A model generated the notes under the pieces. That model did no database searches and was not told where the DNA came from. It saw only the letters and a list, made by a program, of their open reading frames with translations. The position numbers and the translations under genes are program-made. Positions 38,050-49,799 of a stretch of DNA of 64,000 bases are shown here, in pieces (positions within the stretch are counted from its first letter, which is position 1; each line of letters begins with the position of its first letter). The stretch is from contig NC_065556.1 of the NCBI RefSeq assembly GCF_022605725.1, positions 27,263,140 to 27,327,139 of the forward strand. The letters run 5' to 3'. This DNA comes from Anthonomus grandis grandis. Taxonomy: Eukaryota; Arthropoda; Insecta; Coleoptera; Curculionidae.

Positions 38050-38790
38050 AAATGAAAATTTTTTCCAGGCAGTTATTACTCTGGAAGACAGTAATACTGT
38101 GTTACTTCCAGGCAGTAGAATTAATTACGTCATTATTACATTGTTTAGTTGGAACACATGGATATTTCTAAATTTTTAAAAGAGAATTACATTTAGTAAG
38201 TAACCCATTAATTGTAAAAAAAACAGTGATAGCCGTGAATATTAAAAAAACAATCACACAGATTCATTCTCTTTGGTAGTTGGAAACCTTAAAAATTAAT
38301 ATTCTTAAGAAAAACTCTTTATCCAATAGGTTTCTAGGAAAACTTCTTTCAAAAAAATTGAGAACAACTCCACTGCCTGCAATAATATAAAAAAGAATTC
38401 AATTGCCTGGAAGTTTCAGAAAACTGGGGACTTCCAAAGTATTAACTGCCTAAAGAAACCCCTAAAATGCTTAAATAAAATACGCACGGACAATTATTTC
38501 ATGCTAAGATTTCGAAGCGAATGACTGGCCAATAATATTAAATTCCGATTTCTGATGAACATCAATTTTGGCTTCATTAAATAAATTTAACTAGAACCTT
38601 AATGAGCAAAAAAAAACATAATTCCTACCAATTTAGGTTATGCGTAACAAATTTAGTAATTTCAAATGCCTGGGAGTTGCCAATTTACTATAATTAAACA
38701 ATGTAATAATGACGTAATTAATTCTACTGCCTGGAAGTAACACAGTATTACTGTCTTCCAGAGTAATAACTGCCTGGACGAAGCTCAAAA
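38050..38790. repeat. inverted repeat of about 90 bp with about 540 bp between arms
   Basis: The left arm (about 38063-38156: TTCCAGGCAGTTATTACTCT, then ACTTCCAGGCAGTAGAATTA, ACGTCATTATTACATTGTTT) is almost perfectly complementary to the right arm at about 38696-38781. A third copy, in the orientation of the right arm, lies at 39244-39420. The arms contain the TTCCAGGCAG core. Confidence 0.85.
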
Positions 38791-39037
38791 ATTCATTAAT
38801 TATCCTAATTTAATACACATAAGAATAATATAGGCCAAGACGCAATTTTAAAAAGATTTAAGTTTAACCTGCCTTAAAAAAATTTACATATTTTTCTAGT
38901 CTTTCTGTTTCTCTATATCCAAATAAATTATTCGTTATATCTATTATCAAAAAATTCTATACACAATACGACGATCGCCGGATACACACATCCTACCGCA
39001 TCCTGATTTGCCTGGTAGTATCCAAATCTATATCCAA

Positions 39038-39187
39038 TAAGTCGCAATTTAACAAAATGTAATAATGAAGTTGCACGATTAAATAATAATTTCTCATAAA
39101 AATCCCGAGAGCATATAATTGGCCATTACAAGATGATTTACAACGAACTGTACGCAATACCTTGTTCAAGTTAAATAACCTCACACA
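39038..39187. repeat. 150-bp direct repeat, left copy
   Basis: It shares AATTTAACAAAATG, GCACGATTAAATAATAATT, ATAATTGGCCATTACAAGAT and the ending TTAAATAACC with 42648-42797 in the same orientation. The two copies bracket the LINE at 39413-42650. Confidence 0.8.
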
Positions 39188-39412
39188 GCAATTGAAACAT
39201 GAAAAATATATTTAGAAAAACTGTCTCCAACAATTAGAAAAATTAATTCTACTGCCTGGAAGTAACAAAAAATTTACTAATAAGTACATCGAACTTCCAA
39301 AATGAAATTTCCAAACTGCCTAGAAGTAACACAGTATTAGTGTCTTCCAGAGTAATAACTGCCTGGACGAAGCTCAAAAATTAATAAATTATTCTAATTT
39401 AATACACATTAG

Positions 39413-42400
39413 AATAATATGGGAAAAAACGAGATTCTGTCTGGTATTTTGGGCTCTGCAAACATAATTGTAGCGGGGGATCTTAATGTAAATTTTGATG
39501 ATAGATGCACAACTCGCTTGAGTAATCTGCTTGAGTGTTATATTTTGCAAATGCATGTTAAATCGCCGATACGTATTGCTCGAGTCTCTTCGAGTACTAT
39601 TGACTATATGTGCTCTAACTATTGTTCTGATATGATGTACCGTTGAAAATGCTGCACTGTCCGAACATGAAGCATTTTTTTTAACGTCTTACAACCTAAA
39701 CAACGAGCAAAATCTCTACCACATTTTGACCGAGTTTTTAGCACTAGAAATTACAAACAATTTAACAATTTATGCGCCTCTTCTAACTGGGACACAATTC
39801 TTGAATCATATGACCCTATAGCTGCTTTACATAATAGGATTGTTGACTTGTTTAATGCAGTTTTCCCTATCAAAAAGATAAAACGAAAAAAACTGTCTAA
39901 AAAAAAGTGGTTTACTAAGGTTGTAACTATTTCTTCAAAAAATCTCCGTTCGCTCCATACCATCAGGAATTTGTTGTTGTTGAAAACTATTTGTTAAGCA
40001 TACTTCAAAGAAAATTATGCTTTTTGTTTCATGAAAGTGCTCCAACTAGTTTTTGAGATATTGGATTTTGAAGTCAGTGGGTGCCTTAGAGACTAATAAT
40101 GATTTTTGGATACTTGCCCATATAAAGTCTGATATATCTGAAATGGTACCTAATACTGATTTAAATTCTAAGCATTATTCGTTGAGCATGCTTTAGGGAA
40201 TATCATGCTTTCTGTTTCATGCGGGTACTTCAAGTAGTTTTTGAGGTACTGGAGTTTGAAGTCAGTGGGCCCCTTGGAGATCAAGCATAACTTTTAGACA
40301 CTTGCACATATAAAGTCTGATATCTATGAATTTGTACTTAATACTTATTTGAATTTAAGACACTATTTGTTAAGCATACTTTATAAAATATTATGCTTTT
40401 TGTTTCATGAGAATCCTTTGAGTAGTTTTTGAGGTACTGGAGTTTGAAGTCAGCGGGTACGTTGGGCATTAAGTTTAATCTTCAAACACTTGTGCATATA
40501 AAGTCTGATATCTTCGAAATTGTACCTAGTACTGAATTAAAACAAGCACTATTTATTAAGCATACTTTGAAAAATACTCTGCTTTTTATTTCATGAAAAT
40601 GCTTCAAGCCGTTTTTGAGCTATTGAGATATCTCCTTATTTCAAAAGAGTATTTTGCTAAATATCGCTCCATATTTCGTCGCTTATAATAAGACTCTCCA
40701 AGGAACAATATTATTCCAACAGGCTGATCAAGTTCCAAAATTCGCAAAAGGAATGTTGAAAACTCTTATTGCCCTGCTTCCGTTCCCAATATTTTCCCAA
40801 ACGCGCTTAACAACTGTTAATCTCCAACAACGCTTTTCTCCATAAGTAGATCCAATGACTTACTTGTCAGCTGTCAACGTTTCAGACTACTTTCTGTTTT
40901 TTCCAACTGATCTGACAGAATTAAAAGGCGTCTTAAAATCGTTAAAAAACAAAAACAGTTCAGGTGAGGATGGCATATCTACAAACATTCTTCTCAATAT
41001 TCCTGATTCAGCCTTAACGGTCCTGGTAAAAGCAATTAACCAGTCATGGGAAAGAGGATCATTTCTCTTTTGTCTAAAAACATCCAAAGTCATTCCAGTC
41101 TACAAAGAAGGAGACATGGAGAATCCTTCTAATTTCCGGCCAATATCACTTCTATCCACCATGTCAAAAATCATAGAAAAACTGGTTAAAATTCGTATGC
41201 TGTCTTTTATTAATGCAAATAACATCCTTATTAAGTGTCAGTTCGGTTTTCGCGAGAATACCAATACAAATGATGCTTCTTCAGGACTTGTACTCTCATA
41301 TCAATGGCGGGGGGAGTCTTTTGTGATCTGTCAAAAGCTTTTGACTGTGTTAGTCATGACATTCTGGTGCGGAAGCTCCACCGCTATGGTTTTATAGGCT
41401 TTCCTCTATCATGGTTTTCTTCATTCCTGCGAGGTCGACGGCAACGGGTTTTGGTTGGGTCAAAATACTCAGAATATAGCTTTATTAGATGGGGAGTGCC
41501 TCAGGGCTTATTTTGCTTTACATAAAAGATCTGGTTGGTCTATTCGCGGTGTCTTCATTATATTTGCAGATGATACCACAAAATTGTGGCAGACTCAGAT
41601 TCTCTCCATAAGATCATCCTGGAGGATCTTAAGATGGTAAAAAGATGGTGTGACTCTAATTTACTTAGATTAAATCCAACAAAAACTAAATTGCTATGTT
41701 TTAAATGTAATCTTAAAAATGTTTCGATAGATGGTGATCTAATTCAGATTAACCCTGACAGCAAATTTCTTGGAATTTTCGTAGACAAATATCTCAAATT
41801 TGACACAGATAAATATTCTTGCCAAAAAGCTAACATCTGGTTGTTATGCTGTCAGGATCAGTGTACAGGAACTTGGTTCAAAAATTGGCTAGTCCGTTTA
41901 TTGTTCCCTCTTTAAATCCCACCTTCGGTATCGCTTTCTGTGGCAGTGCAAGCAGTTACATTATATTGCTTATTATTCAAAAACGGGCCATTCGATATAT
42001 ATGTGGGCCTAACCCTTGGGATTTATGCCGTCCTCTATTTCACCAAAATAAAATACTAACTCTCCCATGTCTGTATATTCTTGAGACTGCTTGCATAATC
42101 TATAAGTACAGAGAGAAGTTCATGGTCAGGAGTGCTCGGTACCTAAGCAGAAATCAGATGATTTTGCACCTTCCTCGACCTACTTTAGCTTTAACAAAAA
42201 AATCAATTTTTTATGACAGTATTTCTATTTTTAAATGTTTTTTTTTAAATCCTAGGCGAAGTTAAGTTTTTAATAATGATAGGCAGATGATTAAAGAGGT
42301 TGCTTGCTGCTAAGACCTATTACTCCGTTGAAGATTTTTTTAATGATATACTTTAAGTGACTGTTTATAGAGAGTGTTAATTTGAAAACCTCCCACCACG

Positions 42401-42650
42401 GATTTATCGAAAACCACTGATTAAAAAAAAACCCCAAAATACGTCAAAAGGTTTGTCAAGAGGGATAACTTTCTAACCTAAAATTACCTCACCCTCTTTC
42501 ACCCATTGCCCCCCAGGGTCATCCCCTTAAAAATTTTAAATTGAAATGGGTATCGAGTAATAGCTTGTTTAAAAGTTTTAATTTTTCTAGCTTGGTTAAA
42601 AACATTTTAATGTTATAACAATAAAGCAATATCCAACTTTGACTTTGACT
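39413..42650 (+). mobile_element. 5'-truncated, decayed non-LTR retrotransposon (Jockey/CR1-like LINE)
   Basis: It begins inside the apurinic endonuclease domain: IIVAGDLNVNFDDRCTTRLS and STIDYMCSNY (39419-39646). The reverse transcriptase follows in broken frames: GEDGISTNILLNIPD, NFRPISLLSTMSKIIEKLV and CQFGFRENTNTNDA (40855-41290), GGVFCDLSKAFDCVSHDILV and WGVPQG (41304-41515), FADDTT at about 41560, then SKFLGIFVDKYLKFDTD, and a C-terminal QKRAIRYICGPNPWDLCRPL near 41980. The frame ends at 42263. The 3' end is marked by two TTTGAC units at 42638-42649. A tandem repeat of foreign appearance separates endonuclease and polymerase. At least four frameshifts show it is dead. Clade is uncertain. 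Confidence 0.85.
39991..40632. repeat. 187-bp tandem repeat inside the LINE
   Basis: About 3.4 copies begin near 39991, 40180, 40366 and 40552 with TTGTTAAGCATACTT. Each carries ATGCTTTTTGTTTCATG, AGTTTTTGAGGTACTGGAGT and CATATAAAGTCTGATAT. The translation is full of stops, so this is not amplified coding sequence in a usable frame. Confidence 0.85.
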
Positions 42651-42797
42651 AAGTCCCAATTTAACAAAATGCAAAAAAAAACAATAATAAAGTCGCACGA
42701 TTAAATAATAATTCCACATAAAGATCTCGAGACCACATAATTGGCCATTACAAGATGATTTAAACCGAATTATACGCGATACCTTCTCGAATTAAAT
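42648..42797. repeat. 150-bp direct repeat, right copy
   Basis: It starts right after the LINE 3' end and matches 39038-39187 in the same orientation with substitutions and small gaps. Confidence 0.8.
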
Positions 42798-44540
42798 AAC
42801 CCCCACCATACCACATAAAAGTCACGATGTTCGTGCATGACACCTTAAATTCTCCGCTCAATCTCGGGCACATAAAGAGCGTTAACGATAAATAATTTAT
42901 AAACTGTTAACACCCAATATTGATCCAAGCGTACTGTTATAATGAATTGAAATAACAATGGTTACGTAAATCTACGTTCGATACGGGCAGCGTGCAATTT
43001 TTGAGTAAGTACTAAACTTCAATTTGCAGTTAATACAATAATAATAAGGTTCTGTCTCTCGGGAATAAGCTGCCAGGTCCGTTTTCCACATTTAATGAAC
43101 ACTTATCGAGCTACGCCGGCTTGAGACCGCTAAACTAACTTCAACTCTCTCTCTGTGTATATCGGAACGATCGGCTCTGTCTAATGATGCGCAAGCACGC
43201 AACGCCTCTAATTGACTTGTGAAGAAAACCGAATGTATATACGGCTCTATTGTCTTTTGAGCCTACGTACTACGTTTCTCTGTATCTTCTAGAAAACAAA
43301 TTTATATTGTCAAGATCTATTTTTTTTGCGTGAGTTATTCTAGGTAGTTTATAAAGTGCGAAAAGGCATCTGACTTTCTCGCTCTGACCATCTGGGTACG
43401 ATATCGACTTAACTAATGAAGTAATAAAATTGTTTTATCATGTCATATCAAATAAGTCGGATTGAGGAATAAACGGAAGAGTTTTTTACAAGAGATTATC
43501 AGAAGAATCTCGGAAAATATTAAAACGATTCAGAGTAACGAGTAAAAATGTTTAAACAAATTTTTCGAGCTGTTCAAATTGGTTTTTTATTTATTCCAGA
43601 CATTTGAGATGATATTTTAAAGCAGAACCTATTTTTCTCTGCAGGCAATTTCAAATATCAGGAAAAACATAATTTTTTAACAAATCTTCTCTAATTGACT
43701 TGTAAAGAAAATCGGAATGATAAATTAATAGATTTATTTATTATAGGCTTTGATAAATAAATGAAACTAACTCCAGATTTTGGCAATTTAATAAGAAGAT
43801 ATACAAAAACTGTCAATATCAATACGGTCCTGATTTAAATGCTGCTTCCAAAAAAAAAATTTAATGGTTGACGTTAGGCACCATTGATCTTATCATAAAC
43901 TGAAGAGTCATACTACTCAATTTTTTTAAGTAATTTTCATTCCAGACTTTAGAATATAATTAGAAATAAGAAATTACGGGGTTGTACTACCTAATTTTTT
44001 ATTGAATAAGCAATTACTTATTCCAGGCTCTCGAAATGCTCCTTAATTAATTTTTTAAAGGCAATAAATTAAAATCAAAAAATTATATTAAAAATCAAAA
44101 ATTTCAGTATAGGAATATTCTCTTTTATACAGGCTTGTTTATATTAATATATCCTTGGAATTTCTCATGAACATAAAGAATATTACTTGCATATTATAAA
44201 TATTAATATGGCAGAAGCATGCTTAATGTATTTGATGTATTAGAGCGATTATAAATGGCCATAGAAAACCAATAACATATTTTTATAAATGTTGCTAAGA
44301 ATGTTTACTTTAACACAATATTCTAGGTTTACTTAAAGAATTACAGAATATTCGTTGGATGTACAATTAAATCCTACAATTAATTTTAGGCCAAGGATTA
44401 TCCCTAAAATTTCCTAGGATTTTAGAGAATAATCCGTGGAAGTTAAGAATTGCACCTACTGAAAAAAATTGTCGTTGTAAAAAAGCCGATTTTCATACAA
44501 AATCTATAAAAAATAATAATTTTTCTATTAATGTATTTCT
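42798..44540. other. intronic DNA; GC-balanced block at 42800-43300
   Basis: 42800-43300 is non-repetitive and balanced in composition, a candidate regulatory block. 43300-44540 is AT-rich with a few TTCCAGGC words and no recognised gene. Confidence 0.35.
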
Positions 44541-45699
44541 GATCGTCAGCATCTTCAATTACAAGAAACTATTAATATTTTCTTGCAAAATTACGGTCCA
44601 TACTTTTGATCCTCGTCAGTCATAGCAAAAATGTAGGCGTATCTTTCATGTTACGTAGGCAACCCGCATCACTATCAGTCAATTTATGATTAACGAGGGC
44701 ACAAAATGCGCACCGAGACTTTCATGTATTTTAAACCTATTTTAACCCAAAAGCTATACAAAAGTAACTGTGAGTTGAAAAAAATTGTTGTGAAAATTGA
44801 AAAATGGTTTCTTTGCATTAGAAGACAATAAAGTGAGGGATATCTCAAAAACTAATAATTTTTTAAAAAAAATTATATTAAAAAGATGTACACTCAATCT
44901 TTGCCTACACAACATTATTTTAACCATCTTCATAGTTTGAATAGAATTCATCAATTTTAAGTTTAGTCCAGGTAGTTGAATTCTCTTTTGCCCATTTAAA
45001 AATTCCTTTAACTGCCTGTAATAAATTAACTATTTTAATTTTCCAGACAGTTCAATTAATTTATCCCTTATTTCCAATTCAACCCAGTAAAAAAAACATC
45101 TTTTTGAGTTAATTCTTGAGCTCTATATTGCCTCAAAAAAAATTAATACTGACCTCAACTGCCTGGAAGAAAGAAATTAATTAATTTTGTTTCTTCCAGA
45201 ACTGAATATTAAAATGGGACCATTTTACAACTATTAATCTGTTTTTTTTCTAAATAATTCTAAAATAGTACATCAAATTACTTCTTTCTTCTATTATGAA
45301 GCCATTATAAGCAATAATTTACCCTCAAAAGATCCAGTAAAAAACATCGATTTAAAATAAATTTATTCATGTTTAACAATGTGTCTATCGTGTTCATTTA
45401 AGTTATGCACTACATTTAATTTAAAAAAGGATACATTTTTTATATAATAAATCAAAGTGAAAACATCTATATAAATGAAAAAACAAATCTGGAAAGCCTT
45501 AAGAGTGACAAATTTTTAAATTTTTTTTTTTAAATATTGTTTTTCAGGTTTGGGTTCTCATGTAAACAAATCACGAATAAATAAAGAAAATGCATAATAA
45601 AATAGAAATTGAACTTCCTGGAAGATAGACCGTGATTTATGACAACCCTTGGAAAATTCCTGTCCAAAGGAATTCTGGAAAGATACAACTATTTGTTTG

Positions 45700-45900
45700 A
45701 ATAGAATTCATCAATTTTAAGTTAAGTCCAGGCAGTTGAATTAATTTTTGTTTCATTGAAATGTTAAAAATTCTTTTAACTGCCTAAATTAATTATTTTG
45801 ATTTTTCAGGCAGTTCAATTAATTTCTCCCTTATTTCCAATTCAACTCAGTAAAAAAAACATATTTTTGAGTTAATTCTTCAGCTCTATACTGCCTCAAA
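45700..45900. repeat. extra direct copy of a left-arm segment
   Basis: GAATAGAATTCATCAATTTT and following sequence to ATACTGCCTCAAAAAAA repeats 44937-45138 in the same orientation, so the left arm is itself partly duplicated. Confidence 0.8.
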
Positions 45901-46139
45901 AAAACAGTCAATGGTGGTTATCTAATAAACTAATCAAATAAATGAGCATAATAATAATAATAATAAGACATTTGAATAGATAGTTTACTTTTAAAATGAT
46001 TTGCTAAGAAGCAACGATGGTCCGAAACCAATGCCTCAGTAAATTAAATTATTCACAATAAATTAGGGATATATTAAATCTGGAGCAAACTATAAAGTGG
46101 CAATTTAAAATTATGATAATTTTTTCTTTGATATAAAAT

Positions 46140-46760
46140 AAGCTAAGGACCGAAAATAAGGGGGTTTACGTTACCATCGAGATAGGCATCGCGCGTACAC
46201 ATAATAAAGGCCCCCATCATCCCGTAATTATTTACACATTAGCAGAGCCCGCTATAATTACGTTTTAGAACTTTTGCTGGTCCGTTATTAAAGTTTAACA
46301 TTTTTTTTTCTTCTGAAATTAATACCTTAATAGCGTAATCGGACTAAAAACACCGTAGTAATTGGCTCTTCAGTTTCCTAACAGCGCCCCCCATTAACCG
46401 TTTTAACTTTTCACAAAAAGATAAAACATGCAAAATGTTATGCTGATGCAAACGCGGGGCTAATTATGCCCCCGGGGCTTCCCATAATTTGCTTTCAATT
46501 AAATGCTCTCTAAAGTGATTCCGAGACCCATCCTAATTGCGAATCCATGCAGAACCGAGTTGGAATGGTACACACACACACATCTACACGAATCGCTATT
46601 ACCGATATTACGGCATAACCTACTTGAGATGGGCAATCTGAGGGTATTGAAGAAAAACTGTAATTGCCCGCTTTTCTATGATTATCATGTCTGGTTAATA
46701 AACCGATTTGCGGCACATAACGCCTTTACTTAAATAGTGTTATTGGAGGCACGATCTTAA
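46140..46760. other. GC-balanced, non-repetitive loop of the fold-back, candidate regulatory block
   Basis: Composition changes sharply from the AT-rich arms. Words such as TTATGCCCCCGGGGCTTCCC are unlike the neighbouring repeats. Open frames on both strands (46503-46733 plus, 46510-46716 minus) have no recognised domain. A TAATAATAAT microsatellite lies near 45950. Confidence 0.4.
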
Positions 46761-47339
46761 CGTTTGTCGTGATCTACTTACGTTGAAAACTATAAAACAT
46801 GATCGCTGATTAGTTTATTAGATATAACCACCGTTGGCTGGGTACTTTTTGGTTTAATGGTTAATCCTTTTAAATGATTTTTTGTCTTCAATTTATTGTC
46901 CGTCAACAATAATTTACAAATTTGTCGGTTTTCAAATAAATACTTGTTCCAGACAAGGGTTTTCATTAATAAAGGTGTATCTTCCAAGAAGTTCAATTGT
47001 ATCGTGTGTTTTCTTTGTTTATTCCTAACTTGTTCACATCCCAAGATCCCAAGCCTGGAAAACAATATTTTTGTTTTTTTATTATATAAATGTTTTCAAT
47101 ATAATTTAAAGTATAAGAAATTACATCCTTTTTCTAAGTTATTGTAAACGGCTGTGCATAACTTAAGTGAACACGATAGACACATTTTTTAATACAGCCC
47201 TTTTTTAAACATGAATATATTCATTTTAAGTCGATGTTTTTGTCTGAATTTTCGACATCTTTTAAAGGTAAATTAACCCTTATAATAGTCTTAATAAAAT
47301 AAAGAAGTCCTTTTATTTAGAAAAAAAATTACAAGTAAA

Positions 47340-47870
47340 TGGTTGCAATAGTCCAATTTAAATATTCAGTTCTGGAAAAAATAAAATTAATTAATTTCTT
47401 CCAGGCAGTTGCGGTAAACGTCAACGCTTCCCAGAACTGAACTGAAATTCTTGAAAGGAAGCAAAATTAATTAAATTCTTCCAGGCAGTTGATGTTAGTG
47501 CTAATTGATTTTGAGGCAATGTAGAATAAAAAAATTAAATCAAAAAATTTTTTTTTTACTAAATTGCATTGGAAATAGCAGGAATATTAATTGGACTGCC
47601 TGGAAAATTAAAATAAATAATTTCTTCCAGGCAGTTGAGGTAAACGTCAACGCTTTCCAGAACTGAACTGAAATTCTTGAAAGGAAGCAAAATTAGTTAA
47701 ATTCGTCCAGGCAGTTGATGTTAGTGTTAATTTATTTTGCGGCAATGTAGGAATGAAAAATTAACTCAAAACGTTTTTTTTTTACTAAATTGCATTGGAA
47801 ATAGAAGGAAAATTAAATGAACTGCCTGGAAAATCAAAATAAATAATTTATTCCAGGCAGTTGAAGGGAA
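47340..47870. repeat. two tandem copies, about 240 bp, in the right arm
   Basis: TTCTTCCAGGCAGTTG, GGTAAACGTCAACGCTT and TTCTTGAAAGGAAGCAAAAT occur near 47396 and again near 47624. Each copy contains a TGCCTGGAAAAT/TTCCAGGCAG palindrome. Confidence 0.85.
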
Positions 47871-47989
47871 TTTTACCTCTTCAATAATGGAACAATAATG
47901 AACTCAACTGCCTGGACTAAACCAAAAATGGATGAATTCTATTTAAGCTATGAAGATGATATGAACAGTATTGAGTAGGGAAAATTTAA

Positions 47990-48900
47990 GGGTACATTTT
48001 GTGTCTTCACACTTTTTTTGAGAAATCATTAGTTTTTGAGATATGTTCAAAAATTGGGCCAGTATTCAAAAATGACAGTCCCTCCATCAACCAAATTTGC
48101 AATAACTTTAATTCTGTTGTAACTAGAAAAATTATTTAAAGAGTGTTGGGTACGGAAAGATTGAGGGTATATTTTGTGTTGTTATATTTTTTTAAAGAAA
48201 TCAATAGTTTTTGAGATATCTTCAAAAATTGCGTTTAACAGTCTCTTCTCTGATGGACCTTTAACAAATTTTGCAATAACTTCTTTTCTGTTATAGTTAA
48301 GCAGAAGGGTTTAAACAGTTTTAAGTAGAAAAAGACTTTTTGTGTTTTGCACTTCTTTCAAAAAACTATTTTTTTTGAGATATTTGCAAAACTTGGGTCT
48401 AACAGTCTCGTTCTCTACTTGTCCCTCAACAAAATTTGCAATAACTTCTTTCCCGTTTATAACTAGGAAGATGATTTATATATCCTGTTATAGGGAAAAA
48501 TTGAGGGTACAGTTTGTGTTTTTACACTTTTTTTGAAAAATTATTAGTTTTTGAGATATCTTCAAAAATTGGGCCTGACAGTCTCTTCTCTGATTGTCCC
48601 TCAACAAAATTTGCAATAGCTTCTTTTATGTTAAAGATAGAAAGATGATTTAGAGAGTATCGTATAGGGAAAAATTGGTGGTACATTTTATGTCTCTACA
48701 TTTTTTTTGAGAAATTATTACTTGTTGAGATATCTTCAAAAATTGGGTCTCTGAGATTGTTTCTCGACTAAATGTGCAATAACTTCTTTCTTGTTATAAC
48801 TAGGAAGATGACTTAAACAGTGTTGTGTAGGGAAAAATTAAGGGTACATTTTGTGTCTCTACCCTTTTTTTGAGAAATTATTGGTTTTTGAGATATCTTG
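47990..48900. repeat. tandem array, about 172 bp unit, six copies, in the right arm
   Basis: TTTTTGAGATATCTTCAAAA or a close form occurs near 48030, 48206, 48370, 48548, 48725 and 48886. Copies also share AAAATTTGCAATAACTTCTT and AGGGAAAAATT followed by GGTACATTTTGTGT. The left arm has only one copy of this unit. Confidence 0.85.
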
Positions 48901-49440
48901 CACCGTATGGCCCTCTAATGCGAAGCAAACTTTTTATTACTCACAAAAAAAAACTTTTTTTTTTCAAGCTGACAGATAGGCCAAACGTCAACTGCAAATT
49001 TCAGATTTTTCAATGGGAATATTCGTTTGTGTAAGACTATTCTATATATTCTCCTAATAAATACATCAAGAATATTCTAGGAATATTTGCTCAAGAAAAC
49101 GTCTAAGAAAAATAAAAAAATATCAAAATTATTTCATTAGAAAAAAAAATGCATACTTTATACCCTTGTTGGTCCTAAATTAGCTTATAATGCTGCGGGT
49201 TGCCTATGTAGCATAGAAGATACGCCTACAATTTGGCTATGACTAACGAGGCTCAAAAGTATGGACCGAAATTTTGCAAGAAAATATTTAGTAATTTGAA
49301 CATTTTTGTAACAATTTTAAGATTTTTCGATCAAAAATGTCCCAAATGTGGACAAACGTTTTTAGTAAAATCCTAAAACGTTCTACGAAAGTCCTTAAAA
49401 TCTAAATTCAAATTGTTTATTCATCTTCTTTACATTTAAA

Positions 49441-49797
49441 ATGCTTACATACGTCAATAGAAAAATACAATATATAAGTCTAAAAATTAATGGTTCAAAT
49501 CGAGTTCTCAATAAAAAGAGAGAAAAATTAGATTTTTTCAAAGTTACTCTATATATGGACAATGGACAATCACTATCGTCAAATATTCCTAAGTCTCAGA
49601 AAGATTTAACGAAAATGGGTCACACTCCTACTTTTTTAGCTTCTAACTCTCCAGATACACCTCGAATGAACTTGAAAAATTATTTTTCTTACATAATTAA
49701 ATTCTCTACAGAGGATACCCAGGAATTAACTACGATCGTTAAAGTTTCCTGGATTTCAGATGCCAAAAATGGAGCCAAAAGCCAGTTATTATAGAAA
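49441..49797 (+). CDS. 117-codon open reading frame, unidentified
   Basis: The frame starts MLTYVNRKIQYISLKI and ends KNGAKSQLL before TAG. It is Lys/Ser/Thr/Asn-rich, with no signal peptide, membrane span or familiar motif. It lies just outside the fold-back structure within intron 1, on the strand opposite to the homeobox gene. It is among the longer frames here that do not match a transposon, yet in AT-rich DNA chance cannot be excluded. A degenerate transposon protein is the likeliest alternative. Confidence 0.2.
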
Positions 49798-49799
49798 AA

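Larger units (their letters stand above)
44560..49310. repeat. large imperfect inverted repeat (fold-back structure), 4.75 kb
   Basis: Successive blocks of the left arm are complementary, in inverted order, to blocks of the right arm: 44573-44690 with 49185-49304 (GTAGGCGTATCTT against AAGATACGCCTAC); 44800-44960 with 47920-48045; 45000-45240 with 47350-47600; 45300-45410 with 47150-47285 (TCTATCGTGTTCATTTAAGT against ACTTAAGTGAACACGATAGA). The right arm is longer because two segments are tandemly amplified. The loop is 45415-47150. No transposase or terminal target duplication was found. Confidence 0.8.

Noticed and set aside
41304..42265. Separate genes in the overlapping frames of 41.3-42.3 kb
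   Set aside because: They are successive blocks of one frameshifted LINE polymerase.
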